Shown here piece by piece: positions 41,378 to 51,394 of a DNA stretch of 64,000 bases. Positions within the stretch are counted from its first letter, which is position 1; each line of letters starts with the position of its first letter. Position numbers and translations under genes: made by a program. The stretch comes from Peribacillus asahii (GTDB taxonomy: Bacteria; Bacillota; Bacilli; Bacillales; DSM-1321): the NCBI RefSeq assembly GCF_003570725.1, contig NZ_QWVS01000008.1:1-64000 (forward strand). Direction: 5' to 3'. A model generated the notes under the pieces. That model saw nothing but the letters and a program-made list of their open reading frames with translations, was not told where the DNA came from and did no database searches.

Positions 41378-43792
41378 TCATTTGACTCCCGCAGGCACTT
41401 TCACACTCTGATATAAATCTTTTAAGATTCTATCGCTGTTAAGCGCTTCTTTCCACGGATCTTGTAATACAGATAATGCCTCATCTAACCGTTGATTTAA
41501 CTCGATTCGGTTTTGTTTATCTTCAATAACGGCTCTGATAGAATCAAGACCCATTCGCTCCACCCATACGGAAGTTCTTTCTAAATAGACAGCCGTCTCA
41601 CGGTAATATTGGAAATAGGCACCTGTTATTTCAATCACTTCATCACTTGTTTTTACTTTACATAATAGGTCCGCTGCTCTTAAATGCGTACCGCCGTTTC
41701 CTCCAACATAAATTTCCCATGCACCATCTACACCAACAACACCAAGATCTTTAATTCCTGATTCTGCACAGTTACGCGGGCAAGCGGAAACAGCCATTTT
41801 AAACTTATGCGGTGTGCCTACACGCTCGAGTTTCTTTTCTAGAGCAATACCCAAGCTCATAGAATCTTGTGTACCAAAGCGACAGAAGCTTTCTCCGACG
41901 CAAGTTTTCACTGTTCGAAGTGTTTTTCCATAAGCATAACCGGATGGCATGTCAAGATCTGCCCAAACCTTTGGAAGGTCTTCCTTCTTCACACCAAACA
42001 TATCAATTCGCTGTCCACCGGTCACTTTTAATAATGGAACATTGTACTTATCTGCAACATCTGCGATTTTCCGTAATTGATCTGGATTTGTAACTCCTCC
42101 ATACATTCTTGGTACAACAGAGAATGTACCATCCTTTTGAATATTGGCATGAAGACGCTCATTCACATAACGAGATTCTCTTTCATCCTTATATTCTAGC
42201 GGATTAACCATACCTAAATAATAATTCAGAGCTGGTCTACATTTAGAACACCCTTCGCTCGTTGTCCATCCTAGAACACTCATCACTTCACGAGTATGGG
42301 TCAAATTCTTTTCGCGAATTTCAGCTATAACGTCATCTCTAGATAATGTTGTACAACTGCAAATTGGTTCCTTTTGATTCGATTTACTAAATGCATCCCC
42401 TAATGTACATTCTAAAAGATCAGCAACTAACGACTTACAGCCCCCGCATGACCTCGAAGCACTCGTACAGCCTTTGACCTCTTCAACACTTGTTAACCCT
42501 TGAGACTCGATCGCTTGAACAATATCTCCTTTTGTAACACCATTACATCCACAGATGATTTCCTCGTTAGGCATTGTAGCAACAAGACTAGCACCTGCTT
42601 CTTCCCCTTTTTCCGCTTCCAAATATTCTGTAACGTCTGCACGTTTATTAATGAAACTTAGTAATTTATTGCCTTCCTTTGTATCGCCGAACAAGACGGC
42701 CCCTATTATTTTCCCATCTTGAATAAGGATGTTTTTATATGTTCCCTCCCAATCATTAAAAGATTTAATTGTTTTTGTCTGTTCACTTTCGAAAATTTCC
42801 CCCGCCGAAAAGACATCCACACCTGAAACCTTTAATTGTGTAGAAAGCACTGTTCCTTCATACGGATCTCCTTCTATTCCACAAATTCTTTTCGCTAATA
42901 CCTTCCCTTGTTCATAAAGCGGAGCAACTAATCCATACACTACACCACGATGTTCTGCACATTCACCCACTGCATAAACATTCGGGATGTTCGTTTCCAT
43001 GTAATCATTGACAATAATTCCTCGATTAACTGGAATCTCACTATCTATAGCAAGTTGAATATGAGGCTTAATTCCAACCGCCATTACTACTAAGTCAGCT
43101 TTAATTTCTTCCCCATCACTAAAACGAAGCCCCTCAACATGTGTGTTACCAATGACTTCTTGCGTATTTTTTCCAAGTAAAAAGTTCATGCCTTGACCTT
43201 CTAATTCCTTTTGCAATAATTTACTAGCTGCTGAATCCAACTGTCGATCCATTAAATAATCAGAAAGATGAATTACGTCAACCTCCATCCCTAAATCCAA
43301 CAGACCTCTCGCCGCTTCAAGACCTAACAATCCCCCACCGATTACAGCTGCCTTTTTGTATTTATTAGAATATTCCATCATCTTTTCGCAATCTTGAATA
43401 TCCCGAAAGCCAGTTACGCCTTCTTTATCCACTCCCGGAATTGGGAGAATAAAAGGAAGCGACCCTGTAGCCAAAATTAATTGATCATAGCGAACTTCAC
43501 GATCTTTATCGGAATAAACGACTTGCTTCGCAGTATCAATATGTGTCACTGTCTCACCCGTATATAATTGGATACCGTTCTCTTCATACCAATTCCAATC
43601 ATTTAAAGTAATATCATCAATCGTCGTATCACCTTGTAATACTTTGGATAATAGGATTCTATTATAATTCGGATGAGGCTCACTTCCGAAAATGGTTATT
43701 TCAAAATGGTTTGGTTGAATTTTCAACATTTCTTCGATACATCGAACTCCGGCCATACCATTCCCGATTAATACGATTTTTTGCTTTGACAT
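41378..43792 (-). CDS. nasD: Assimilatory nitrite reductase [NAD(P)H], large subunit
   Basis: About 804 aa. Order: FAD/NAD(P) oxidoreductase (VLIGNGMAGVRCIEE; GGGLLGLEAARGL); two BFD-like [2Fe-2S] modules (CGCNGVTKGD...GCTSASRSCGGCK and CSCTTLSRDD...SEGCSKC); ferredoxin-like half domain; siroheme/[4Fe-4S] domain with all four ligands (TCVGESFCRFG and SACPRNCAES). It reduces nitrite to ammonium. The start at 43792 follows GGGGGACC. It heads the nasD-nasE-nirC-nasF-sirB-trpD2 operon and has a TnrA box upstream. Confidence 0.94.
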   Translation of the reverse strand: MSKQKIVLIGNGMAGVRCIEEMLKIQPNHFEITIFGSEPHPNYNRILLSKVLQGDTTIDDITLNDWNWYEENGIQLYTGETVTHIDTAKQVVYSDKDREVRYDQLILATGSLPFILPIPGVDKEGVTGFRDIQDCEKMMEYSNKYKKAAVIGGGLLGLEAARGLLDLGMEVDVIHLSDYLMDRQLDSAASKLLQKELEGQGMNFLLGKNTQEVIGNTHVEGLRFSDGEEIKADLVVMAVGIKPHIQLAIDSEIPVNRGIIVNDYMETNIPNVYAVGECAEHRGVVYGLVAPLYEQGKVLAKRICGIEGDPYEGTVLSTQLKVSGVDVFSAGEIFESEQTKTIKSFNDWEGTYKNILIQDGKIIGAVLFGDTKEGNKLLSFINKRADVTEYLEAEKGEEAGASLVATMPNEEIICGCNGVTKGDIVQAIESQGLTSVEEVKGCTSASRSCGGCKSLVADLLECTLGDAFSKSNQKEPICSCTTLSRDDVIAEIREKNLTHTREVMSVLGWTTSEGCSKCRPALNYYLGMVNPLEYKDERESRYVNERLHANIQKDGTFSVVPRMYGGVTNPDQLRKIADVADKYNVPLLKVTGGQRIDMFGVKKEDLPKVWADLDMPSGYAYGKTLRTVKTCVGESFCRFGTQDSMSLGIALEKKLERVGTPHKFKMAVSACPRNCAESGIKDLGVVGVDGAWEIYVGGNGGTHLRAADLLCKVKTSDEVIEITGAYFQYYRETAVYLERTSVWVERMGLDSIRAVIEDKQNRIELNQRLDEALSVLQDPWKEALNSDRILKDLYQSVKVPAGVK

Positions 43793-43833
43793 GTAAGGTC
43801 CCCCAATCAATTTTGGAAATGAATATAGTCCAA

Positions 43834-43885
43834 ATTATAAACAGCTTAACAAGAATGTTCCACAGTATTGTTAGTAAATCTGACA
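43834..43885 (-). promoter_or_regulatory. TnrA/GlnR box and -10 of the nasD promoter
   Basis: TGTTAGTAAATCTGACA (43869-43885) fits TGTNA-N7-TNACA exactly. A perfect TATAAT on the minus strand (43834-43839) puts the start near 43827, so the box is centred at about -50, the position from which TnrA is known to activate. No -35 hexamer is evident, as expected of an activated promoter. Confidence 0.75.
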
Positions 43886-44021
43886 TCATTTTTACAAAGT
43901 ACTCCCTTCACAGAGTACCGCTTATATTAAAGAAGTTGGTTCTCCACAGAGATTTCTAAATATAACTCCTTTCTATATAAATTAAGTATTTTTTATGGAC
44001 AATGTACCAAATTTCTCATTA

Positions 44022-44038
44022 CGTTATATTTAATGACA
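44022..44038. promoter_or_regulatory. TnrA/GlnR-type box upstream of tnrA
   Basis: CGTTATATTTAATGACA matches 15 of 17 positions of TGTNANAWWWTMTNACA. It lies 95 bp before the tnrA start and about 20 bp upstream of a TATAAT at 44059-44064, suggesting autoregulation. The remainder of 43886-44132 holds AT-rich promoter sequence only. Confidence 0.5.
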
Positions 44039-44132
44039 CAATTCTGTCATAAATAGTGTATAATTTATTTAAATCTGAAAAATTAAATAAATTTGAAGAA
44101 TTAAATAATTATTCTTTTCGAGGTGAATGAAA

Positions 44133-44462
44133 ATGGATAAAGATATATCCTATAAAGATAAAAAGGTTATTTCTATCGGAGTTATGCGCGAATTAACAGG
44201 TTTATCAGAAAGGCAAATTCGGTATTACGAGGAAAGAAAACTTATTTTCCCTGAAAGATCAAGCGGCGGGAACCGTAAGTATTCTTTTTCAGATGTGGAG
44301 CTATTAATGGAAATAGCCAATAAAATCGAAGACGGTGTCCAAACATTTGAAATCCGACAAGAAATAGTAAAAGAAAAGAAAAAAGAAGAACAAAAAGCTA
44401 TTCGCAAGAAAATGCTACAAGGTCAATTAAATGCACAATTTGGTATCAAAAACTATAAATGA
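44133..44462 (+). CDS. tnrA: TnrA, global nitrogen regulator (MerR family)
   Basis: About 109 aa. The MerR winged helix is [20 protein letters not shown]...[14 protein letters not shown]. The C-terminus [13 protein letters not shown] is the glutamine-synthetase-interacting tail that separates TnrA from GlnR. TnrA activates nitrate-assimilation genes under nitrogen limitation until feedback-inhibited glutamine synthetase binds it. GAGGTG lies 7 bases before the ATG at 44133; an ATG at 44127 is too close. It sits between nasD and nasA, both of which carry its boxes. Confidence 0.9.
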   Translation: MDKDISYKDKKVISIGVMRELTGLSERQIRYYEERKLIFPERSSGGNRKYSFSDVELLMEIANKIEDGVQTFEIRQEIVKEKKKEEQKAIRKKMLQGQLNAQFGIKNYK

Positions 44463-44603
44463 AGACTCTATATGAAACAAACAATCCCTTCTATATCAAC
44501 ATCACGATTACCACTATACATTTTAATTTATCAAGAAATGAAGAATTTTAATCCATTTACTTATAAGCTTCGATAGTTTTCTCTTGTAGCCCAAATAACG
44601 CAC

Positions 44604-44628
44604 CCAGTACCTTTACTGGTTTATTTTC
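44604..44628 (+). terminator. Probable terminator of tnrA
   Basis: CCAGTA / TACTGG, a 6-bp stem with a 4-base loop followed by TTTATTTTC, about 140 bases after the tnrA stop. The sequence between the stop and this hairpin has no gene that I can see. Confidence 0.5.
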
Positions 44629-44773
44629 ATGCAAAGCTCTGATAAATAATAATGTAATGTTTAATTCTTAGCTTCATAACCTTTCGACACGTATAAACAA
44701 AATATCATATAAATCGACACTATTCACAAATATAACCATACAGAAAGAGCAAGAGATGCACCTTCAAAAAAGA

Positions 44774-44825
44774 TGTTAGATTTCCTTACGCAAGTATAGC
44801 AGACCCTTATACCAAACTATATACT
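44774..44825 (+). promoter_or_regulatory. TnrA/GlnR box and -10 of the nasA promoter
   Basis: TGTTAGATTTCCTTACG (44774-44790) matches 15 of 17 positions of the TnrA consensus. TATACT at 44820-44825 would place the start near 44832, so the box centre is again at about -50. Confidence 0.65.
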
Positions 44826-44861
44826 TGCATTAATCAATATTTAAAAAGGAGAGACTAACAC

Positions 44862-46061
44862 ATGAAATTATCAAGTTTAACCAAAGCCGGTCACGCACCT
44901 TCCTTGCTCGCTTCATTTTTATATTTCGACATTAGTTTTATGATTTGGGTGTTACTCGGTGCGCTCGGTGTGTATATCACTGAAGATTTTAATTTATCTC
45001 CCGCTGAAAAAGGGATGATTGTAGCGATTCCTATTCTTGCCGGTTCTTTCTTTCGATTAATACTCGGTGTCTTAACAGATCGAATCGGCCCGCGACAAAC
45101 AGCAATTGGCGGAATGCTTGTCACTATGATTCCTCTATTATGGGGATGGTTATTCGGAAACTCCATGTCAGAACTTTACTTTATCGGAATATTACTCGGT
45201 GTCGCCGGAGCAAGTTTCTCAGTAGCACTTCCAATGGCAAGCCGCTGGTACCCTCCTCACTTACAAGGGTTAGCAATGGGGATTGCCGGGGCAGGAAATA
45301 GCGGAACCGTTCTCGCAACGTTGTTTGGTCCACGCCTAGCAGAAAACATTGGCTGGAACGGAGTAATGGGGATTGCCTTAATTCCACTCACACTCGTTTT
45401 AATCACCTATATATTTATTGCCAAAAACCCACCTACACAACCTAAGCCACAGCCGCTTAAAAATTATTTAACTGTTTTCAAACTAAAAGACACTTGGTAT
45501 TTCTGTCTTCTCTACAGTGTAACATTTGGTGGATTCGTTGGATTAACCAGCTTTTTAAGCATCTTCTTCGTTGATCAATATGCTTTATCCAAGATTCAGG
45601 CAGGAGATTTTGTTACATTATGTGTAATCGCTGGCAGCTTTGTCCGCCCGATTGGTGGTTTTATTTCTGATAAAATCGGTGGAGCAACGCTATTAAAATT
45701 CTTATTTATCATCCTTGCTGGATGTATGTTTGGAATTAGCACCCTTCCATCTCTTACACTCGTCACGATATTATTATTTGTAGGGATGATGTGTCTTGGA
45801 ATGGGAAATGGAGCAGTTTTCCAACTAGTGCCTCAACGCTTTCAAAAAGAGATTGGTGTTATTACCGGTATTGTCGGGGCAGCAGGAGGCGTAGGCGGAT
45901 TCTTCCTTCCAAATCTACTTGGCTCACTCAAGCAAATTACCGGTACATATGCAGCCGGATTCACCGTCTATGCTTGCATCGGAATCGCAGCTCTTATTCT
46001 GCTAATAGTAGCCCAACACTCATGGAAAAGAGCCTTATCTCTAAAAGAAAAAACGGCTTAA
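44862..46061 (+). CDS. nasA: Nitrate/nitrite transporter (NarK/NasA, MFS)
   Basis: 399 aa with 12 membrane helices. Both nitrate-porter signatures are present: [23 protein letters not shown] (about residues 142-164, written here only as a motif region) and [19 protein letters not shown] near the end. It imports nitrate for the NasBC reductase. AAGGAGAG precedes the ATG. Placement between tnrA and nasBC and the TnrA box upstream support an assimilatory role. Confidence 0.92.
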   Translation: MKLSSLTKAGHAPSLLASFLYFDISFMIWVLLGALGVYITEDFNLSPAEKGMIVAIPILAGSFFRLILGVLTDRIGPRQTAIGGMLVTMIPLLWGWLFGNSMSELYFIGILLGVAGASFSVALPMASRWYPPHLQGLAMGIAGAGNSGTVLATLFGPRLAENIGWNGVMGIALIPLTLVLITYIFIAKNPPTQPKPQPLKNYLTVFKLKDTWYFCLLYSVTFGGFVGLTSFLSIFFVDQYALSKIQAGDFVTLCVIAGSFVRPIGGFISDKIGGATLLKFLFIILAGCMFGISTLPSLTLVTILLFVGMMCLGMGNGAVFQLVPQRFQKEIGVITGIVGAAGGVGGFFLPNLLGSLKQITGTYAAGFTVYACIGIAALILLIVAQHSWKRALSLKEKTA

Positions 46062-46080
46062 TTATAAAGAAAGGCAAAAC

Positions 46081-46131
46081 AAATAAGGTAACTTATAAGA
46101 GGCTTGTACCTCCATGAGTTACCTTATTTTA
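46081..46131 (+). terminator. Terminator of nasA
   Basis: AAATAAGGTAACT / AGTTACCTTATTT outer stem of 13 bp with an inner GAGG/CCTC hairpin, followed by TTATTC. It begins 19 bases after the stop. Confidence 0.85.
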
Positions 46132-46233
46132 TTCTATTGATTTTTAACTTATCCAACTAGAGAATAAGCAAGTAAGCCGGGCTTTTCTCTTATTCGTTCC
46201 TCCTTCATATAAGACAGCCCTATTCTTCGCAAT

Positions 46234-46524
46234 TTATAGCAGTTTGCTCGGTTCTTTCGTCAGATTAATAATGCGCGGATCTACATGTACAGTCCATACG
46301 TTACAAATAGCATCTAATAACGCCTCATCTTTCGCTTCACTTCCAATTAAACTTTCTAAATTAAATCCATTCAGGGATAAACCGGCACGTGTACCGGAAG
46401 AGCAAAATGACTTAGATGCAGAGAGGGGTAATAACCCCCCCTCACTTTCGCTGTCTTTATATTCATAACACTTCCTCCCCATCTCCAAAGCTCCCACTCT
46501 ATAATACTTAGTTTGTTCACCCAT
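46234..46524 (-). CDS. Hypothetical 96-aa protein between nasA and nasC
   Basis: I do not recognise the family. The frame has Bacillus-like codon use and a soluble, mixed composition with two Cys in the first half. The second half (NGFNLESLIGSEAKDEALLD) looks like a folded domain. Upstream of the ATG the frame stays open for about 30 more codons without a good start, and only a distant AGAGG is present, so it may be a truncated gene. A shorter plus-strand frame overlaps it and is judged less likely. Confidence 0.4.
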   Translation of the reverse strand: MGEQTKYYRVGALEMGRKCYEYKDSESEGGLLPLSASKSFCSSGTRAGLSLNGFNLESLIGSEAKDEALLDAICNVWTVHVDPRIINLTKEPSKLL

Positions 46525-46650
46525 TTCTTTTTTAGCCTCTTTATAACTTACCAGCGTAATCCTACGCTCTTTAAAAATAGTTTTTCTACCCTCATCTCCT
46601 ACTCACAGGAGGAATAAGGTTCACAAGCCCCATTCATTAATACGATTCCA

Positions 46651-46694
46651 TAAAAAAAGAGGACTTCGGCTATCAGCCTCCATCTTCTTTCCTC
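46651..46694 (-). terminator. Probable terminator of nasBC
   Basis: On the minus strand AAAGA...TCTTT and GGCT/AGCC pair around mismatches, followed by a run of seven T. It lies about 30 bases past the nasC stop. Confidence 0.55.
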
Positions 46695-46721
46695 ATGGTT
46701 CTTTTTCATTTTAGCTTCTAT

Positions 46722-48857
46722 TTACACAACTGGAGCTATCTTTACTGCACTCACTTTAAAACCTGGCATCCTGCATGTAGGATCTAACTTCTCCGAAACA
46801 AGACAATTCACATTTTGCGAATCAGCCCAATGAAATGGTACAAAAACGGTATCAGGCCGAATTGTTTCTGACCATTTACTTCTAACAATAATGCTTCCTT
46901 GCTTAGATTCAATCTTCACTAAAGATTGATCTTGAATATCATACTTTCTTGCGGTATTTGGATGGATTTCCATATAAGATTCGAAATTCCTAGCTGAAAG
47001 CGAAGAGCTTTTTCTCGTTTGTACACCTGTTAAATAATGAGACATCACTCTTCCTGTTGTTAAGTACAACGGGAATTCTTCACTTAACTGTTCTTTCGGG
47101 ACTTCAGGTCTATTTGGTACAGTCACCATAGACGCTAAGCCATCAGAATGGGCAAATGATTGTTCAAATAACCGATCTGTTCCTTTATGATTAAGTGTTG
47201 GACAAGGCCACAAAAGACCGCCCTCCTTCCTCAAACGCTCATACGTTATTCCATAATAATCTGCTATCCCTCCCCGACTTGCTACTCTTAATTCATTAAA
47301 AACTTCCTCAGCGGATGAAAACGAAAAATACTCCCCTTTTCCAAGCACACGGGCAATCTCACAAATAATTTGCCAGTCATGCTTCACTTCTCCCGGAGTC
47401 GGCCAGCTCGCTTCCCGCAACGTGACTCGCCCCTCGACATTTGTCATCGTCCCCTCATCTTCTAAATAAGATGAAGTAGGTAAAATTAAATCTGCCAATC
47501 TAGCAGTTTCTGAAATAAACATATCTACTACTACAAGAAACTTTAACTTATTTAATGCCTTTTTTACGAAATTGGCATTAGGATTTGAAACAATCGGATT
47601 AGAACACATTAAAAACATCCCTGTAATCTCGCCATCATGAATTTTCTCCATCATTTCATAAGCAGATACACCTTTTCTAGGTATCTCGTCTTGATCGATT
47701 CCCCACACACTCGCAATATAAGCTCGATGTTCCTCGTTCTCAATGGAACGATATCCTGGAAGTTGGTCTGCTTTTTGACCATGTTCTCTCGCTCCCTGAC
47801 CGTTGCTCTGTCCAGTAATAGCTCCATAACCGCAGCCCCATTTTCCAAGTTTACCTGTAGCAATTAGAATATTTAAGAAATTACGAACGGCAATAGATCC
47901 ATCCGTTTGTTGTTCAACCCCTCTTGCTGTAAAAATCATGCCCGTTTCTTTTTTTCCAAACATCGTAGCAGCCTTACGGATGTCGGCTACAGGAACTCCC
48001 GTCCATTCTGAAATCTCTTCCAAGGTAAAAGAAGAAACATGCTCCTTCACTTCCGTAAAGCCTTTGGCTCTTTCTTGAACGAATGTTTCATCCACATAAT
48101 TTTCATCAATAATCACCTTTAATAAGCCATTGGCTAAAGCAGCATCCTTTCCTGGTTTAACCTTCAAGTGTAAGTCTGCTATTTTCGTTGTTGCCGTTTC
48201 TCGTGGGTCAATCGCAATAATAAACGCGCCATTTTCTTTCGCTTTTTCAAAGTAAGGCATGATAGTCGGTTGACATTCAGCAATATTTGTCCCCGCTAAA
48301 ATGATACACTGTACAGATGGAATTTCCGATAAACTATTCGTTAAACCTCTGTCCATCCCAAAGGTTTGACTAGCGGCAGAAGCTGCGGCCGACATACATA
48401 AGCGCCCATTATAATCAATGTATTTGGTTTTTAATGCTACGCGTGCAAACTTCCCTAATAAGTAAGCTTCCTCATTTGTAATCGACGCGCTGCCATATAC
48501 ACTTAGTGCATTCATCCCATCTTCAGATTGAATTTTCGTGAAATTTTCTTTAATATGATTTAACGCTTCCTCCCAAGAAATGCGAGTAAATTCTCCATTT
48601 ACTTTTAATAAAGGATATTTAATTCGCTCATGATGCAAAGCATGCTGATGAGCATTCATTCCTTTTATGCATAAGCGTCCTTGAGAAGTCGGATTGTCTT
48701 TTCCAATAGTCATATACTTTTTTCTCGTGACAATCGTTTGTTCGACAAATTGCATTTTACATTGCATACTACAATATGGACATTGAGTATCATATAGCTT
48801 TTCCGACTGCACTTGTTTTTGTTGATTGCGAAAGTATTTTAATAACATTTCAGTCAT
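46722..48857 (-). CDS. nasC: Assimilatory nitrate reductase, catalytic subunit
   Basis: 711 aa molybdopterin oxidoreductase. An N-terminal [4Fe-4S] site CPYCSMQCKMQF...GRLCIKG is followed by the Mo-bis-MGD domains (YGSASITNEEAYLLGKFAR, CSNPIVSNPN, LPTSSYLEDEGTMTN) and the C-terminal cofactor-binding part (YLTTGRVMSHYLTGVQTRKS). There is no Tat signal, so it is cytoplasmic. It reduces nitrate to nitrite with electrons from NasB, encoded 59 bp upstream in the same operon. Confidence 0.93.
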   Translation of the reverse strand: MTEMLLKYFRNQQKQVQSEKLYDTQCPYCSMQCKMQFVEQTIVTRKKYMTIGKDNPTSQGRLCIKGMNAHQHALHHERIKYPLLKVNGEFTRISWEEALNHIKENFTKIQSEDGMNALSVYGSASITNEEAYLLGKFARVALKTKYIDYNGRLCMSAAASAASQTFGMDRGLTNSLSEIPSVQCIILAGTNIAECQPTIMPYFEKAKENGAFIIAIDPRETATTKIADLHLKVKPGKDAALANGLLKVIIDENYVDETFVQERAKGFTEVKEHVSSFTLEEISEWTGVPVADIRKAATMFGKKETGMIFTARGVEQQTDGSIAVRNFLNILIATGKLGKWGCGYGAITGQSNGQGAREHGQKADQLPGYRSIENEEHRAYIASVWGIDQDEIPRKGVSAYEMMEKIHDGEITGMFLMCSNPIVSNPNANFVKKALNKLKFLVVVDMFISETARLADLILPTSSYLEDEGTMTNVEGRVTLREASWPTPGEVKHDWQIICEIARVLGKGEYFSFSSAEEVFNELRVASRGGIADYYGITYERLRKEGGLLWPCPTLNHKGTDRLFEQSFAHSDGLASMVTVPNRPEVPKEQLSEEFPLYLTTGRVMSHYLTGVQTRKSSSLSARNFESYMEIHPNTARKYDIQDQSLVKIESKQGSIIVRSKWSETIRPDTVFVPFHWADSQNVNCLVSEKLDPTCRMPGFKVSAVKIAPVV

Positions 48858-48916
48858 AGCCTTTGCTCCTTTTTTACTGACATGATTGCTCTTTCAACTG
48901 TAAAATCCATCGCTCC

Positions 48917-51274
48917 TCAATGACTTTTCACTAAATTGGGTTTACGTTGAGAAATATCAAATTCTAATCGCTGACAGAGTTGATTGCGAAACTCTCTTGC
49001 AAACAACACTTCACGTATGTGTATTAAACCAATTCGATCAACCCACTGTCCTATATATTCTAAATAATTAGCCGTTTCACGATAATATTGAACAAAAGCA
49101 CTAATCATTTCTCGTGCTTCCTCGCTTGTCTCGGCAACATATAATAATTCGCCAACACGCCCATTACGCCCGCTATTTCCACCAACATACATTTCCCATC
49201 CTCTATGAATAGGAATAAATCCTATATCTTTTATTAACGCTTCTTCACCGTTATGCAAGCAAGAAGCGATACTCAGCCTCACCTGATTAGGCGTTTTTAG
49301 AAATTCTAATCTCTTGTCTACATCAACAGCCAATTGAAAAGCTGGATGTTGATTACATTGACACGTACCCTCACCTAACTCTACTTTTACATTTTGGACT
49401 GCATGTTGATCAATAGAACGTAACGACATATTCAATTCTGCACAGACATACGGCAGCTGCTCCTTCTTTATTCCGGTTAAATGAATTCTTTGTTCACTTG
49501 TTACAGCAACGTTTGGTATTTGATACTTCTCTACAATGTCTGCGATTTTTCTTAATTCCTCTGCGGTTGTCATCCCCCCATACATTTGCGGGGTAACAGA
49601 GTACGTACCGTCTTGTCGCAAAGTAGCATTCATCTGATCTGCTATAAGCAGAGCTTCTTGTTCACGCTCATATTCCGGATAAATCATGCCTAAATAATAA
49701 TGTAGTGCAGCACGGCATATAGCACAGCCTTCTGACTTCTCCCAGTTCAATCCATCCATTACTTCTTGTATAGAGGTAAAATTTCTCTGCTGTATTTCTT
49801 GTACCACTTCATCTTCCGTTAACGCTGTACAAGAACACATAGTCTTTTGTTCAATCACTTCATCAAAGGAGTCACTTTGAATATACGTTAATAATTCCGC
49901 TACTAACGGTTTACATCCTCCACAAGAACCCGAGGCTTTTGTACATGTTTTCACTTGTTCAACCGTCGTTAATCCTTCCTTTTGAACCGCTTCAATAATC
50001 GCTCCTTTTGACACACCATTACATTGACAAATCATATCACCGTGGGCCATGGAAGCAACTTGACTTTCATTTCCTTCAGATGATTGAAACAGTGCGACTT
50101 TTTCCATCTCGGATATATCTCTTTTTTCAAGAATCATATCTAGCAATCTTGGTCCATCACTTGTATCGCCAAACAAGACGGCCCCAACCATTTTATTATC
50201 TTGAAGAACAATCTTCTTATATACCCCATCTACCTCATCAAAAACTGTAATAGATTTCGTCGTTTCACTATCAGTAAATTGGCCAACTGAAAATACATCC
50301 ACACCGGATATTTTTAACTGTGTAGAGAGTACAGAGCCTTGATATCCTTCACATGGTGCACCGCAAATCTGCTTTGCTAGTACTTTCCCCTGCTCATAAA
50401 GAGGTTTTACAAGACCGTAGACCATCCCTCGATGTTCCACACACTCACCAACAGCGTAAATATCAGGTATATTCGTCTCTAAATAGTCATTAACAACGAT
50501 TGCACGGTTTGTTTCGATTCCACTTTCCTTCGCTAACTGAATATTAGGACGAACACCCACGGCCATCACAACTAAGTTAGCTTCTACTTCCGTTCCATCT
50601 TTAAAACGTAAACCTTCTACACGATCGTTACCAAAAATCTCTTGAGTCTCTTTTTCTAACAGAAAATTCATCCCTTGAGCTTCCAATTCCCTCTTCAGCA
50701 TATTGGCCGCTGTTGAATCAAGCTGTCTCTCCATTAGATGACTCGCAATATGAACAACACTCACTTCCATCCCAAGGTTCAATAACCCTCTTGCCGCTTC
50801 TAATCCTAATAACCCTCCGCCAATTACAACGGCTTTCTTATAGCGCTTCGATCCTTCCATCATTTTTTGGCAATCTTCAATTGTACGAAATGTCATAACT
50901 CCTTCTTTATCTGCGCCTGGGATAGGAATAAGAAATGGAACAGAACCAGTTCCAATAATAAGCTTGTCATAATCTACTTCTCTTTCTTTATCTGTTTTTA
51001 TCATTTTTTTCTCTATATCAATCTGCACAACTGTTTCTCCGGTAAACAACTGAATGCGATGCTCTTCATACCAATTGCGGTCGTTTATTGCAATATCTTT
51101 AAATGACGTACTGCCCTGTAATACAGTCGATAATAAAATTCGATTATAATTAACATGCGGTTCGCTTCCAAAAACCGTAATATCATAAGTATCGGGGGCA
51201 TTTTTTATAATTTCTTCAACACAGCGTACGCCCGCCATTCCGTTCCCAATCAACACCAGCTTCTGTTTATGCAT
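48917..51274 (-). CDS. nasB: Assimilatory nitrate reductase, electron-transfer subunit
   Basis: About 785 aa, a paralogue of NasD. The FAD/NAD oxidoreductase (LVLIGNGMAGVRCVEE; GGGLLGLEAARGLLN) and two BFD-like [2Fe-2S] modules (CQCNGVSKGA...CGGCK; CSCTALTEDE...SEGCAIC) are intact. The C-terminal siroheme-type domain has lost two of four cluster Cys: VELGEGTCQ replaces TCVGESFCR, and SCLHNGEE replaces ACPRNCAE. It should pass electrons from NADH to NasC but not reduce nitrite. The start at 51274 follows TGGAGG. Confidence 0.88.
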   Translation of the reverse strand: MHKQKLVLIGNGMAGVRCVEEIIKNAPDTYDITVFGSEPHVNYNRILLSTVLQGSTSFKDIAINDRNWYEEHRIQLFTGETVVQIDIEKKMIKTDKEREVDYDKLIIGTGSVPFLIPIPGADKEGVMTFRTIEDCQKMMEGSKRYKKAVVIGGGLLGLEAARGLLNLGMEVSVVHIASHLMERQLDSTAANMLKRELEAQGMNFLLEKETQEIFGNDRVEGLRFKDGTEVEANLVVMAVGVRPNIQLAKESGIETNRAIVVNDYLETNIPDIYAVGECVEHRGMVYGLVKPLYEQGKVLAKQICGAPCEGYQGSVLSTQLKISGVDVFSVGQFTDSETTKSITVFDEVDGVYKKIVLQDNKMVGAVLFGDTSDGPRLLDMILEKRDISEMEKVALFQSSEGNESQVASMAHGDMICQCNGVSKGAIIEAVQKEGLTTVEQVKTCTKASGSCGGCKPLVAELLTYIQSDSFDEVIEQKTMCSCTALTEDEVVQEIQQRNFTSIQEVMDGLNWEKSEGCAICRAALHYYLGMIYPEYEREQEALLIADQMNATLRQDGTYSVTPQMYGGMTTAEELRKIADIVEKYQIPNVAVTSEQRIHLTGIKKEQLPYVCAELNMSLRSIDQHAVQNVKVELGEGTCQCNQHPAFQLAVDVDKRLEFLKTPNQVRLSIASCLHNGEEALIKDIGFIPIHRGWEMYVGGNSGRNGRVGELLYVAETSEEAREMISAFVQYYRETANYLEYIGQWVDRIGLIHIREVLFAREFRNQLCQRLEFDISQRKPNLVKSH

Positions 51275-51360
51275 TCTAAAACCTCCAGTAAAAAAAGATG
51301 ATACCAACCAACAGATATTTTCCTTAGCCTACCACAAAATACAATTATAAAAATTAAATA

Positions 51361-51377
51361 TGTCATGTTTTCTCACA
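51361..51377 (-). promoter_or_regulatory. TnrA/GlnR box of the nasBC promoter
   Basis: On the minus strand TGTGAGAAAACATGACA fits TGTNA-N7-TNACA and 16 of 17 positions of the longer consensus. It is 87 bp upstream of nasB. A TATAAT at 51344-51349 is rather close to it; a TAGGCT at 51326-51331 would give the usual -50 spacing. Confidence 0.7.
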
Positions 51378-51394
51378 CGAAATATACGACAAAT

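Noticed and set aside
46244-46468. Plus-strand 74-codon frame opposite the hypothetical protein
   Set aside because: Its low-complexity end (SLSLSLYS) and lack of a ribosome binding site make it less likely than the minus-strand frame.
41378-51274. The two large nitrite-reductase-like genes as a simple tandem duplication of nasD
   Set aside because: The second lacks half of the siroheme ligands and is followed by nasC; it matches the known NasB electron-transfer subunit.
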